This document shows positions 41,468-49,605 of a stretch of 64,000 nt of DNA, piece after piece. The position numbers were made by a program, and so were the translations under genes. Position 1 is the stretch's first letter. The number at the start of each line of letters is the position of its first letter. The DNA lies in contig NZ_JFYV01000053.1 in NCBI RefSeq assembly GCF_000632225.1, forward strand, positions 1 to 64,000, given 5' to 3'. This stretch comes from Sphingomonas sp. RIT328 (lineage in GTDB: Bacteria; Pseudomonadota; Alphaproteobacteria; Sphingomonadales; Sphingomonadaceae). Under the pieces are notes generated by a model. The model ran no database searches. It had not been told where the DNA came from and saw only the letters and a list, made by a program, of their open reading frames with translations.

Positions 41468-42250
41468 GTGAAGATCGTATCGTGGAATATCAATTCCGTC
41501 CGCTTCCGGATCGCCATCGTCGAGCAGTTCCTGCGCGAGGTCGCGCCGGATATCCTGTGCCTCCAGGAAACCAAGGTGGTCGACGAGGACTTCCCGCACG
41601 AGGCGTTCCACGCGCTCGGCTATGTCCACACCGTCATCCACGGCCAGCGGATGCATCACGGCGTTGCGATCCTCAGCCGCGTGCCGATCGTCGCCGATGA
41701 TCGGTTCGACTGGCAGGCCAATCGCGAGGCGCGGCATATCGGCGTGCGGCTGCCCAACGGCGTGCGGCTGGAGAATGTCTACGTCCCCGCCGGCGGCGAC
41801 GTGCCGGATCGGGCGGTCAACGCCAAGTTCGGGCAGAAGCTCGACTTTCTCGAGCGGATGACGCGCTGGTCGGCGGATCTGGCGGTCCCGACGATCCTCA
41901 CCGGCGACTTCAACATCGCGCCGCTGCCGAGCGACGTGTGGAGCCACAAGGCGCTGCTCAAGACGGTGAGCCATACGCCGATCGAGGTCGAGGCGCTCGA
42001 CCGGCTGCAGGCGTCGAACGACTGGGTCGATCTCGGCCGGCACTTCCACCCTGCCCCGGCGCGGCTCCACACCTGGTGGAGCTATCGCTCGCCCGACTGG
42101 ACCAAGAACGATCGCGGCCGGCGGCTCGATCATATGTGGGCGACCCGCGATGTCGCGGCGCAGGCGGTGGCGCATAGCGTACACGAGGATTGCCGCAGCT
42201 GGCTCAAGCCGTCGGACCATGTGCCGATCATGACCGAGTTCGACTGGTGA
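41468..42250 (+). CDS. xth: Exodeoxyribonuclease III
   Basis: A 260-aa AP endonuclease/3'-exonuclease of the EEP fold (ExoIII). Motifs: MKIVSWNINSVRFR, E34 in LCLQETKV, VYVPAGG, LTGDFNIAPLPSD, and the C-terminal RLDHMWATRD and PSDHVPIM with catalytic Asp-His. The GTG at 41468 is the natural start. Stop TGA overlaps the ribA GTG start. It acts in base-excision repair, downstream of glycosylases such as the UdgX at 4.6 kb. Confidence 0.94.
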   Translation: MKIVSWNINSVRFRIAIVEQFLREVAPDILCLQETKVVDEDFPHEAFHALGYVHTVIHGQRMHHGVAILSRVPIVADDRFDWQANREARHIGVRLPNGVRLENVYVPAGGDVPDRAVNAKFGQKLDFLERMTRWSADLAVPTILTGDFNIAPLPSDVWSHKALLKTVSHTPIEVEALDRLQASNDWVDLGRHFHPAPARLHTWWSYRSPDWTKNDRGRRLDHMWATRDVAAQAVAHSVHEDCRSWLKPSDHVPIMTEFDW

Positions 42251-43308
42251 CCGACGCGCGCGCCGTCGCCCGCGCGATCGATGCGATGCGCCGCGGCTGG
42301 CCGATCGCCATGCAGGCGCCGGGCGAGACGCCGCTGTCGCTGCTCGCGATCGAGACGGCCGATCCGGCGGGATGGCAGGCGTTCACCCAGAATGAACCAG
42401 GCAAGGTGCTGATCTCCCACGGCCGAGCCGCGACGCTCAAGCTGACCAACCAGCTCGCCGCCGCCGATCCGGACAGTCCGGTGGTGGTCGCCGCGGCGCC
42501 GTGGCTCGATTTCTCGACCGCGCTTGCGCTGGCCGATCCGCAGCTCGATCTGGCGACGCCGATGAAGGGGCCGTTCCGCACCGCCCCGGTCGATGCGACC
42601 GCGGCGGGTCTCGCGGCGATCCGGCTGGCGCGGATCGCCGGGCTGCTTCCCGCCTTCTTCCTCGACGGCATTGGCGCCGAAGTGACGGTCACCCCGCAGG
42701 CGATCGATGCGCATCAGGACGCACGCGCGCTCCGGCTGGCGACGCGCGCGCGCTTGCCGGTCGACGGTGCCGAACAGGCGGAGATCGTCGCCTTCCGCGC
42801 GCCCGATTCAAGCGACGAACATGTCGCGCTGCTGATCGGCCAGCCCAACGGCGCGCCGCCGCTGGTCCGGCTGCACAGCGAATGCCTCACCGGCGACGTG
42901 CTCGGTAGCCTCAAATGCGACTGCGGCCCGCAATTGCATGCCGCGATAACGGCGATCGCAGCGAACGGCTGGGGCATCCTGTTGTATCTGCGGCAGGAAG
43001 GACGCGGCATCGGCTTGGTCAACAAGCTGCGCGCCTATGCCTTGCAGGATCAGGGATTCGACACGGTCGATGCCAATACGCGATTGGGCTTTGCGGTCGA
43101 TGCCCGCGATTTCGGCGTCGCCGCGCGGATGCTGGAACTGCTCGGCCAGACGCAGGTGCGGCTGATGACCAACAATCCCGCCAAGGTCGAGGGACTGGAA
43201 GCTGCGGGGATCGATGTGATCGAGCGCGTGCCGCACGCCCTGCCGCCGAACCCGCACAATGCGCGCTATCTCGCCACCAAGCGCGATCGCACCGGCCATC
43301 AGCTGTAG
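42247..43308 (+). CDS. ribA: GTP cyclohydrolase II with an N-terminal extension
   Basis: A 353-aa enzyme making the first riboflavin precursor from GTP. The catalytic domain (about 155-353) has the zinc cysteines in ECLTGDVLGSLKCDCGPQL, the GTP loop LRQEGRGIGLVNKLRAYALQDQGFDTVDAN and the C-terminal TNNPAKVEGLEAAGIDV. The N-terminal 150 residues are not RibB (no DHBP signature) and have no recognised function; this two-part form is common in alphaproteobacteria. A hairpin at 43348-43365 follows. Overlaps the xth stop. Confidence 0.92.
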   Translation: MTDARAVARAIDAMRRGWPIAMQAPGETPLSLLAIETADPAGWQAFTQNEPGKVLISHGRAATLKLTNQLAAADPDSPVVVAAAPWLDFSTALALADPQLDLATPMKGPFRTAPVDATAAGLAAIRLARIAGLLPAFFLDGIGAEVTVTPQAIDAHQDARALRLATRARLPVDGAEQAEIVAFRAPDSSDEHVALLIGQPNGAPPLVRLHSECLTGDVLGSLKCDCGPQLHAAITAIAANGWGILLYLRQEGRGIGLVNKLRAYALQDQGFDTVDANTRLGFAVDARDFGVAARMLELLGQTQVRLMTNNPAKVEGLEAAGIDVIERVPHALPPNPHNARYLATKRDRTGHQL

Positions 43309-43347
43309 CGGGATCGCCGAGGCTGGCGCGGGATGATTGCACGTCTC

Positions 43348-43365
43348 TGTCCCCATAGGGACAGG
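43348..43365. terminator. Hairpin downstream of ribA
   Basis: CTGTCCC-CATA-GGGACAG is a perfect 7-bp stem with a 4-nt loop, 40 bp after the ribA stop. No T-run follows, so intrinsic termination is uncertain. The rest of the 146-bp gap to mmcB has no gene. Confidence 0.45.
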
Positions 43366-43454
43366 GAGCACCAGCCGCGCAAAGGGCAACCTCTCTGCGC
43401 CCTCCGCGCCTCTACGCGAACCCGAAAGACCCGAATTGCCGGCGCGACTCGAAC

Positions 43455-43946
43455 CTAGGCGGTGAACGCCTCCGGATCGATCATCCCGGTCAGCCGCAGC
43501 GCCGCGCGGCGCGCGAAGGCGAGCGTGCAACGTTTGCGGACGTGCGCGGGCAGCGGCACGGTATGCGCCTCGCGGATGATCGCGGCATCGTAGCGGTCGG
43601 CGACGATCACCCCGGTCCGTTCGGGGAGGAAGGCGGCGCCGTCGAGCGGACCCGTGTCGAATCCCGCCGGCACCGCCCAGTAATATCGATCGCAATGCGC
43701 GAGATAGTCCGGCCATTTGCCGTCGCCGAGCAGATCGGCGCGCGATACCTTGATCTCGACGACGACGAGCTGGCCGCGCGCGTCGATCGCCATCAGGTCG
43801 GCCCGGCGACCGCCGTCGAGCGGCACTTCGGCGATGGTGGTGAGATCGTGGCGCAGCAACATCCGCGTCACGCCGCGGGCGACATCCGCAGCGCAAAGTG
43901 CGGCATCGCCGCCGTCCAAACACGAAGCGGGGGCCATGTCCAACAT
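43455..43946 (-). CDS. MmcB-family DNA repair protein
   Basis: A 163-aa PD-(D/E)xK nuclease-like protein. In Caulobacter the family member MmcB is an SOS-induced repair factor for mitomycin C damage. The catalytic signature is D50-x13-E64-x-K66 (GRRADLM ... LVVVEIKVS), with LGDGKWPDYLAHCDRYYWAVP following. A LexA-type box (43960-43974) lies 13 bp upstream of the start. The ATG at 43946 is used; ATG at 43937 would shorten it by three residues. Confidence 0.9.
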   Translation of the reverse strand: MLDMAPASCLDGGDAALCAADVARGVTRMLLRHDLTTIAEVPLDGGRRADLMAIDARGQLVVVEIKVSRADLLGDGKWPDYLAHCDRYYWAVPAGFDTGPLDGAAFLPERTGVIVADRYDAAIIREAHTVPLPAHVRKRCTLAFARRAALRLTGMIDPEAFTA

Positions 43947-43959
43947 GACCCCCGCTTAG

Positions 43960-43974
43960 GAACATTATGCGAAC
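43960..43974. promoter_or_regulatory. LexA (SOS) box before mmcB
   Basis: GAAC-attatgc-GAAC, again GAAC-N7-GAAC. On the gene's strand it reads GTTC-GCATAAT-GTTC, so a CATAAT hexamer, a good -10, falls inside the operator: direct occlusion of RNA polymerase is expected. Confidence 0.75.
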
Positions 43975-43997
43975 GGAGCAAGCCCGTCCGTCGCGTC

Positions 43998-44675
43998 TCA
44001 GCGATAGAAGACGTGGTTGCCGATGCTTGCGATCTTGATGACGTTGCCGGCCGGGCGGCGGTTCGGCGTATTGAAGAACAACGCCTTGGGTGCCGGGCTC
44101 TCCCAAGCTGCGGCCAGCGCGATCTTGGCGACGGCGAGCGCGGTGCGGTAGCTGGCACGGCCCTGGTCGATCGACGGGATCTCACCGCCGCGCACGAAGC
44201 TGAACTGGCCACGCTGCTTGACGACCGAGCAGATGTCGGTCGGGAAGCGGCCCGACTTGGAGCGGTTGATGATCACGTTGGCGACGGCAAGCTGGCCGGC
44301 GAGCGGCTCGCCCTTCGACTCGAAATAGATCGCACCGGCGAGGCAGCGCTGCGACGAATCGATATCGTCGGCGTCCTGCGCGGCGACGGCTTCGGCGAGG
44401 CTGTTGTAATGATCGTCCTCGTCCTGCTCTTCGGTCGGGCTCGGCTGAACCATCGCAGCCTGCGGAGCGGCGCTGACGGTAGGAGCGGGATCGGCGGCGA
44501 CCGGGACGGGAACCGAGACGGGGCTGACCGCATTGATGATGCGGATGGTCGAGGCAGGCGCAGGGATCGCGGTGCGATCGATATCCGATGCCTTGACGGG
44601 CGAGCTGTGGCTTATCAGGCCCGCCAGAGAGAAAGTCATCGCCGCGATGGCCGCGGCGCGCTGCATAATCGTCAT
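43998..44675 (-). CDS. SleB-type cell wall hydrolase
   Basis: A 225-aa exported protein of the Hydrolase_2 (SleB) family, related to spore cortex-lytic transglycosylases but common in non-sporulating alphaproteobacteria. A signal peptide and a Pro/Val-rich linker (residues 45-85) precede the catalytic domain: RCLAGAIYFESKGEPLAGQLAVANVIINRSKSGRFPTDICSVVKQRGQFSF, with the expected glutamate in YFESKGE. It acts on peptidoglycan in the periplasm. 153 bp upstream (44676-44828) hold its promoter and no gene. Confidence 0.93.
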   Translation of the reverse strand: MTIMQRAAAIAAMTFSLAGLISHSSPVKASDIDRTAIPAPASTIRIINAVSPVSVPVPVAADPAPTVSAAPQAAMVQPSPTEEQDEDDHYNSLAEAVAAQDADDIDSSQRCLAGAIYFESKGEPLAGQLAVANVIINRSKSGRFPTDICSVVKQRGQFSFVRGGEIPSIDQGRASYRTALAVAKIALAAAWESPAPKALFFNTPNRRPAGNVIKIASIGNHVFYR

Positions 44676-44828
44676 CTACGTCTTCGATGTGCGGTGAGAT
44701 CACGGACCCGATCGGCCAGGCCGATCGTCCGGGCGTCCCCCCGACTGCGTCACCACCCCGGATCGCACCCGGGCGCGGCACAACGCGCATTCACTGTGCG
44801 CGCGGCTTTCGTCACGGGGCTGTCATAG

Positions 44829-45155
44829 TCAATTCGACGCGATCGTTTCAGCGGCGAACCGTTCGGCTTCCGGGATGTCCAGTTCGATTACCCACAAATC
44901 CGGATCGGATTGACGCCGCCGCCGCCAATAGCCTTCGACATCCCCGGTCACGGCCGAATCGGCCAGAGTCGCTTCCCCATCAAAGTCGATCCGGCGTTCG
45001 AGCACGCGCGTCGGGCCGTCGCGCTGTTCGATCAGCAGCAGGATCGCCCCGCCCTGCGCCTCGCCGCGCGCCCGCACCATGGCGATGCCGCCGGCGTCGT
45101 TGACGCGGCGGAGCAGCGCGCCGACGACGAGCTGCGTCGGCAGCCGCGCGGTCAC
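44829..45155 (-). CDS. DUF1491 family protein
   Basis: A 108-aa protein of the alphaproteobacterial DUF1491 family: LPTQLVVGALLRRVNDAGGIAMVRARGEAQGGAILLLIE, then VEGYWRRRRQSDPDLWVIELDIPEAERF. No function known. GTG at 45155 overlaps the thioesterase stop (GTGA), giving translational coupling. Confidence 0.85.
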   Translation of the reverse strand: MTARLPTQLVVGALLRRVNDAGGIAMVRARGEAQGGAILLLIEQRDGPTRVLERRIDFDGEATLADSAVTGDVEGYWRRRRQSDPDLWVIELDIPEAERFAAETIASN

Positions 45156-45607
45156 GCGCTGCGATAGCCGGGCAGGCCGGACAGCGCGATCTGCGAGCGC
45201 ATGAAGGTGCCGGTGCCGCGCGCGACCTCCTCCCCCTCGGCATCGATCAGCCGGGCATCGGCGACGTAGACGCGCCGCTTGCCGCTGATCCACCGCCCCT
45301 CGGCCACCACCGGTCCCGCCTTGAGCGGGCGGGTGAGCAGCAGGTTGAACGCGGTGGTGAGCAGGAAGCGATCGGTGACGAGGCTGTTCGCGGCATAGAA
45401 AGCGGCGTCGTCGAGCATCTTGAAATAGCTGGTGCCGTGCACTGCGCCGGCGGCGTGATAATGATCCTCGGTCAGCCGGAAGTGGATGCGCGCGACACCC
45501 GCCTCGACCACCTCGAGCCGCGATTCGAACATTCGGTTGATCGGCGCGGCGGCGTAGAGCGACTCCAGCGCGCGGAAATGCGCGAGCGCGCCGGCGTCAG
45601 GCGGCAT
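45152..45607 (-). CDS. PaaI-family hotdog thioesterase
   Basis: A 151-aa hotdog-fold thioesterase: RLTEDHYHAAGAVHGTSYFKMLDDAAFYAANSL is the conserved catalytic helix region and LTRPLKAGPVVAEGRWISGKRRVYVADARLIDAEGEEVARGTGTFMRS completes the fold. The acyl substrate is not clear. Its ATG lies inside the ptsN 3' end (11-nt overlap). Confidence 0.88.
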   Translation of the reverse strand: MPPDAGALAHFRALESLYAAAPINRMFESRLEVVEAGVARIHFRLTEDHYHAAGAVHGTSYFKMLDDAAFYAANSLVTDRFLLTTAFNLLLTRPLKAGPVVAEGRWISGKRRVYVADARLIDAEGEEVARGTGTFMRSQIALSGLPGYRSA

Positions 45608-46061
45608 CGCGCGCCGCGTCGGCGGTGAACAGCGCGTAGAGCGCATCCGGCGATCCCGCACCGCGCAGCTTGGCGAGAAAAGTGCGGTCGCGCAGCCGGC
45701 GCGAGACGCGGGCGAGCGCCTTGAGATGCTCGGCACCCGCATCGACCGGCGAGAGCAGGGTAAAGACGAGGTCGACCGGCAGCGTATCGACCGCGTCGAA
45801 TTCGATCGGCTGCGCCAGTCGCATGAAGATACCCGATACCGCACCGAGGCCGGGCAGGCGCGCATGCGGAATGGCGACGCCGCCGCCGAAGCCGGTCGAG
45901 CCGATCTTCTCGCGCGCGGCGAGTCGTTCGGCGGTGAGCTTGCCGTCGAACCCGAGCGTCTCGGCGGCAAGGGCGAGCTGCGCGAACAGCGCCTTCTTGT
46001 GCGCGGCGGCGATACCTTCGTAGACCGCCTCAGGGCGCAGCAGATCGCTGAAATCGTGCAT
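45597..46061 (-). CDS. ptsN: PTS-Ntr enzyme IIA (PtsN)
   Basis: A 154-aa regulatory phosphocarrier of the nitrogen PTS, not a sugar importer. The phosphorylated histidine is H66 in GVAIPHARLPGL; KIGSTGFGGG and VDLVFTLLSPVDAGAEHLKALARVSRRLRD complete the EIIA fold. In many proteobacteria ptsN follows hpf, as here (60 bp apart); rpoN, a frequent neighbour, is absent. Confidence 0.93.
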   Translation of the reverse strand: MHDFSDLLRPEAVYEGIAAAHKKALFAQLALAAETLGFDGKLTAERLAAREKIGSTGFGGGVAIPHARLPGLGAVSGIFMRLAQPIEFDAVDTLPVDLVFTLLSPVDAGAEHLKALARVSRRLRDRTFLAKLRGAGSPDALYALFTADAARDAA

Positions 46062-46121
46062 GCATGACTCGATTGGTGGCCCCGCCGGGGGCTGTAGCCA
46101 AACCGGCGGGGCAGGGGAAGA

Positions 46122-46730
46122 TCAACCGGCGGCGGGCTGCTGCGCGACCTCGCGCTGCGGCTCAACCCAACCGATCGTGCCGTCGCCGCGCCGATAGACC
46201 ATGTTGTACGATCCGGTGCCGGCGTTGCGGAACATCAGCGCGGCGGTGTTGCGCAGATCGAGCATCATCACCGCATCCGACACGCTGGCGTCGGGAATGT
46301 CGACGCGCGTCTCGGCGATGATCAGCGGCGCGTCGCCGACGTCCTCGTCGCTCTGCGCCGGCTCCTGGAAGAGCGTGTAGCCGGCATTGTCATAGCCGAG
46401 GTCCTCCTGCGCGGCGACCGCCTCGCTGGCGTGGCGATCCTTGAGCCGGCGCATGTAGCGGCGCAGCTGCGTCTCGATCTTGGCGGCGGCGGCGTCGAAG
46501 GCGGGATGCGCCTCCTGCGCCTGATGGCTGCCCTTGAGCACCAGGCCCTTCATGACATGCACGACGATATCGCATCGGAAGCCGACGTCATGCGGCCCCT
46601 TGCCGAACGTCACCTCGGCCGAGATGGCACGTTCGAAATGCTTGCTGGCGATACCCTGAAGTCGGTCGCTCACATGATCCTTGAGCGCGTCGCCGGTTGC
46701 GACCTGATGACCTGAAATCCGGATATCCAT
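46122..46730 (-). CDS. hpf: Long-form ribosome hibernation promotion factor
   Basis: A 202-aa long HPF that pairs 70S ribosomes into 100S dimers in stationary phase. The N-terminal S30AE/RaiA domain is MDIRISGHQVATGDALKDHVSDRLQGIASKHFERAISAEVTF with basic helices (RRYMRRLKDRH); the C-terminal dimerisation domain has SVSDAVMMLDLRNTAALMFRNAGTGSYNMVYRRGDGTIGWVEP. The ATG at 46730 has GGAG 7 nt upstream; an ATG four codons earlier is less likely. Confidence 0.94.
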   Translation of the reverse strand: MDIRISGHQVATGDALKDHVSDRLQGIASKHFERAISAEVTFGKGPHDVGFRCDIVVHVMKGLVLKGSHQAQEAHPAFDAAAAKIETQLRRYMRRLKDRHASEAVAAQEDLGYDNAGYTLFQEPAQSDEDVGDAPLIIAETRVDIPDASVSDAVMMLDLRNTAALMFRNAGTGSYNMVYRRGDGTIGWVEPQREVAQQPAAG

Positions 46731-46781
46731 TATAGTCTCCATGGTTATGGGGCTGGCCTGTTGGCCTTCACCCGGTTGGCG

Positions 46782-47474
46782 TCATTCCAACGCCGCGACC
46801 CCCCACAGCGGGTCCTGCAGCTTCGCAACAAAAGCCGCATGGGCGGCAAGTTCCGCCTCGGAGGCGCGGAACTGCCGCGGCGGCCGGACGGTGACGGGGC
46901 GGCGTACCGCGACCTGGGTCGTGGTAGCGATGGGCACGTCGCTGACCAGGCCGAGCCCGATCTGGCGACCGCCGAGCAGTTCGACATAGACCTGCGCGAG
47001 CAACTGCGCGTCGAGCAGCGCGCCGTGGAGGACGCGGTGCGAGCGGTCGATGCCGAAGCGCGAACACAGGGCGTCGAGCGTATGTTTGGCGCCGGGATGG
47101 CGGCTGCGCGCGATCTGCAACGTGTCGACCATCCGCTTGACGTGGACGATCGGCCGGCCGCAGCGCTGCAACTCGCCGTTGAGGAAGGAAAAGTCGAAGC
47201 CGGCATTGTGCGCGACGAGCGGCGCATCGTCGAGGAAGGCGATGAGATCGTCGACCGCCTCGGCGAATTTCGGCTTGTCGCTGAGAAACGCCTCCGAGAT
47301 GCCGTGCACCGCCTGCGCCTCGGCGGGCATGTTGCGCTCGGGGTGATAATACGCGTGGAAGGTGCGGCCGGTCTCGACCCGGTTGATCATCTCGACGCAC
47401 CCGATCTCGACGAGCCGGTCACCGCCGGCAAAGCTCAATCCGGTGGTTTCGGTGTCGAAGACGATCTCGCGCAT
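46782..47474 (-). CDS. dnaQ: DNA polymerase III epsilon subunit (3'-5' exonuclease)
   Basis: A 230-aa DEDDh proofreading subunit. ExoI motif IVFDTETTG (D7, E9), ExoII HNAGFDFSFLNGEL, and ExoIII-epsilon with H and D in SRVLHGALLDAQLLAQVYVEL. The C-terminus binds the alpha subunit. It begins 7 nt after coaE and is the far gene of the leftward origin-proximal block. Confidence 0.95.
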   Translation of the reverse strand: MREIVFDTETTGLSFAGGDRLVEIGCVEMINRVETGRTFHAYYHPERNMPAEAQAVHGISEAFLSDKPKFAEAVDDLIAFLDDAPLVAHNAGFDFSFLNGELQRCGRPIVHVKRMVDTLQIARSRHPGAKHTLDALCSRFGIDRSHRVLHGALLDAQLLAQVYVELLGGRQIGLGLVSDVPIATTTQVAVRRPVTVRPPRQFRASEAELAAHAAFVAKLQDPLWGVAALE

Positions 47475-47481
47475 CGGGACG

Positions 47482-48075
47482 TTATCCGCCTGCGCGCGCC
47501 GCCATGCAAGCGATGACGCGGCGAACCGCGGCGCGCGTGTGGTCGAGCGACACGTCGGTGGCGACGACATGCGTCGCGCGCGCGCGCTTTGCCGCATCGG
47601 GCAGCTGGCGGGCGAGGATCGCGTCGAACTTTGCCTCGGTCATGCCGGGGCGGGCAAGCGTGCGGGCGCGCTGCACCTCGGCCGCGGCGGAGACGACGAC
47701 GGTGGCGTCGACCTGCGCATCGCCGCCGGTCTCGAACAACAGCGGCACGTCGAAGACGACGAGCGGGGCGTCGGCATGCGCGGCGAGGAAGGCGGCGCGC
47801 TCGACCGCGACGGCGGGATGGACGATTCCCTCCAGCCGCTTCATCGCCGCATCGTCGCCGAGCACCGCGGCGGCGAGGGCAGGGCGATCGACTCCGCCCG
47901 CGCCGGTGGTGCCAGGAAACGCCGCCTCGATCGCGGCGACGAGCCGCCCGCCCGGACCCTGCAGGCGATGCACCGCGGCATCGGCATCGAAGACGGGCAC
48001 GCCCTCGGCGGCGAACATCGCCGCGACGGTCGACTTGCCCATGCCGATCGAGCCGGTCAGGCCGAGCACGATCAT
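47482..48075 (-). CDS. coaE: Dephospho-CoA kinase
   Basis: A 197-aa last-step enzyme of CoA synthesis. P-loop GLTGSIGMGKST (residues 5-16), VFDADAAVHRL, and VVFDVPLLFETGGDAQVDATVVV are typical. Its start overlaps the aroE stop by 4 nt. Confidence 0.95.
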   Translation of the reverse strand: MIVLGLTGSIGMGKSTVAAMFAAEGVPVFDADAAVHRLQGPGGRLVAAIEAAFPGTTGAGGVDRPALAAAVLGDDAAMKRLEGIVHPAVAVERAAFLAAHADAPLVVFDVPLLFETGGDAQVDATVVVSAAAEVQRARTLARPGMTEAKFDAILARQLPDAAKRARATHVVATDVSLDHTRAAVRRVIACMAARAGG

Positions 48076-48914
48076 CCGAGCAGCAACGCCCGTAGCGCAT
48101 CGTCGCGGGTCCGCGGCGGCGCCTCGCCGAAGAACAGTTCGAAGGCGAGCGCCGCCTGACCGATCAGCATCTCGAGCCCGTCGACCGTCTCGAGCCCGCG
48201 GGCGCGCGCCGCGGCGAGCAGCGGCGTTTCGAGCGGCGAATAGACGATGTCGTAGACGATCGCCTCCTCGTCGAGCGGCGACAGGTCGAGCGTGAGCGGC
48301 GGCTGCCCCGTCATGCCGAGCGTGCTGGCGTTGACGAGCAATGCGGTATCGTCGGGCAGCGGTGCGGTGAGCGGCAGCGCCTGCCCCTTGAGCTTGAAGG
48401 CGGAAAGCAGCAAGCCGGCCTTGAGCACGTTGCGGTTGAGCAGCGTCACCGCGCCGACCTCCATCCGTGCCAGCGCGAACAGGATCGCGCGCGCCGCGCC
48501 GCCCGCGCCGATCACCGTCACCGCGCGACCGGCGAAGTCGATCCCGGCGAGCGGCGCGTAGAAACCGCCGGCATCGGTATTGGTGCCGACCGCGGCGCCA
48601 TCCTCCGCGCGGAACACCGTGTTGATCGCGCCGATGCCGCCGCGCACGTCGCCGCGATCCTCGACATGGTCGAGCGCGGCGAGCTTGTGCGGCATGGTGA
48701 CGTTGCAGCCGCGCCAGTCGGGATCGTCGCGCCGCGCCGCGAAGAAGGCGGGCAGATCGGCGGGCGCGACCAGGGTCTTGCGATACGCCGCGTCGAGCCC
48801 GAGCTGCTCCAGCCAGAAGCCGTGGATGATCGGCGACTTGGACTGGGCGATGGGGTCGCCGATCACCTCCGCATAGGGGCGACCGTCGCCGGGCGCGGCA
48901 AAGGGGCTGGTCAT
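48072..48914 (-). CDS. aroE: Shikimate dehydrogenase
   Basis: A 280-aa NADP-dependent enzyme of the shikimate pathway. Substrate site YAEVIGDPIAQSKSPIIHGFWL and GCNVTMPHKLAALDHV (catalytic lysine), TNTDAGGFYAPL, nucleotide fold VIGAGGAARAILFALA, and VNASTLGMTG. The start overlaps the maf stop by 4 nt (ATGA), and the end overlaps coaE. Confidence 0.95.
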   Translation of the reverse strand: MTSPFAAPGDGRPYAEVIGDPIAQSKSPIIHGFWLEQLGLDAAYRKTLVAPADLPAFFAARRDDPDWRGCNVTMPHKLAALDHVEDRGDVRGGIGAINTVFRAEDGAAVGTNTDAGGFYAPLAGIDFAGRAVTVIGAGGAARAILFALARMEVGAVTLLNRNVLKAGLLLSAFKLKGQALPLTAPLPDDTALLVNASTLGMTGQPPLTLDLSPLDEEAIVYDIVYSPLETPLLAAARARGLETVDGLEMLIGQAALAFELFFGEAPPRTRDDALRALLLG

Positions 48915-49498
48915 GACGGGATCACCTTGCGGACTCTCAGATAGTCGAGGACGTTGAGCAGCGGCAGGCCGAGCACGGTGAACTGGCTGCCCTCGATCTT
49001 GTGGAACAGCTGCGCACCCAGGCCCTCGATCCGGTAGCAGCCGACGCAGCCGGCGATCGCCGGCCATTCCTGATCGAGATACTGATCGATGAAGGCGGGC
49101 GACAGCGGGCGGACGTGCATCCGCGCCGCCTCGACATGACGCCAGACCGGGCGGCCGTTCTCGGCGATCACCGCCGCGCTCCACAGGTCGTGGCGCGCGC
49201 CGGACATGCGGGCGAGATGCTCGGCGGCCTGGTCGCGGCTCTCCGGCTTGTCGAGCAGGCTGCCGTCGGCGAGCGCGACGACGCTGTCGCTGCCGAGCAC
49301 CAGCCGGCCGGGCGCACGCAGGCTGACCTTGACCGCCTTCATCTCGGCGAGCGCATCGGCGAGGTCGCGCGGCCGCGCGTCGGCGAGCGAGGCCTTGGCG
49401 GCGTCTTCATCGACGCCGGCGGCGGTCGCGTCGAACGGCACGCCCGCGGCGGTGAGCATCGCGCGGCGCGAGGCGCTCTGGGAGGCGAGGAGGATCAT
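48911..49498 (-). CDS. maf: Maf-like nucleotide pyrophosphatase
   Basis: A 195-aa house-cleaning pyrophosphatase for non-canonical or modified nucleotides. LLASQSASRRAMLTAAGVPF is the N-terminal signature; VLGSDSVVALADGSLLDKPESRDQAAEHLARMSG and GCVGCYRIEGLGAQLFHKIEGSQFTVLGLPLLNVLDYLR complete the fold. It is part of the leftward maf-aroE-coaE-dnaQ chain seen next to alphaproteobacterial origins. Confidence 0.94.
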   Translation of the reverse strand: MILLASQSASRRAMLTAAGVPFDATAAGVDEDAAKASLADARPRDLADALAEMKAVKVSLRAPGRLVLGSDSVVALADGSLLDKPESRDQAAEHLARMSGARHDLWSAAVIAENGRPVWRHVEAARMHVRPLSPAFIDQYLDQEWPAIAGCVGCYRIEGLGAQLFHKIEGSQFTVLGLPLLNVLDYLRVRKVIPS

Positions 49499-49530
49499 GC
49501 GGACGTCCTTTGGGTTTCGATCGGCTCCCT

Positions 49531-49556
49531 GTCATCCCAGCGCAGGCGGGAATGAC
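49531..49556. repeat. REP-like palindrome between ppsR and maf
   Basis: GTCATCCC ... GGGAATGAC forms a near-perfect hairpin (one bulged A) around AGCGCAGGC. This class of short intergenic palindrome recurs in sphingomonad genomes; it is in the 107-bp gap upstream of maf. Confidence 0.6.
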
Positions 49557-49605
49557 ACCAGACGGCGTGACGGCGAAGAGGTATTCGACCAGCGACGGAC
49601 CATCC

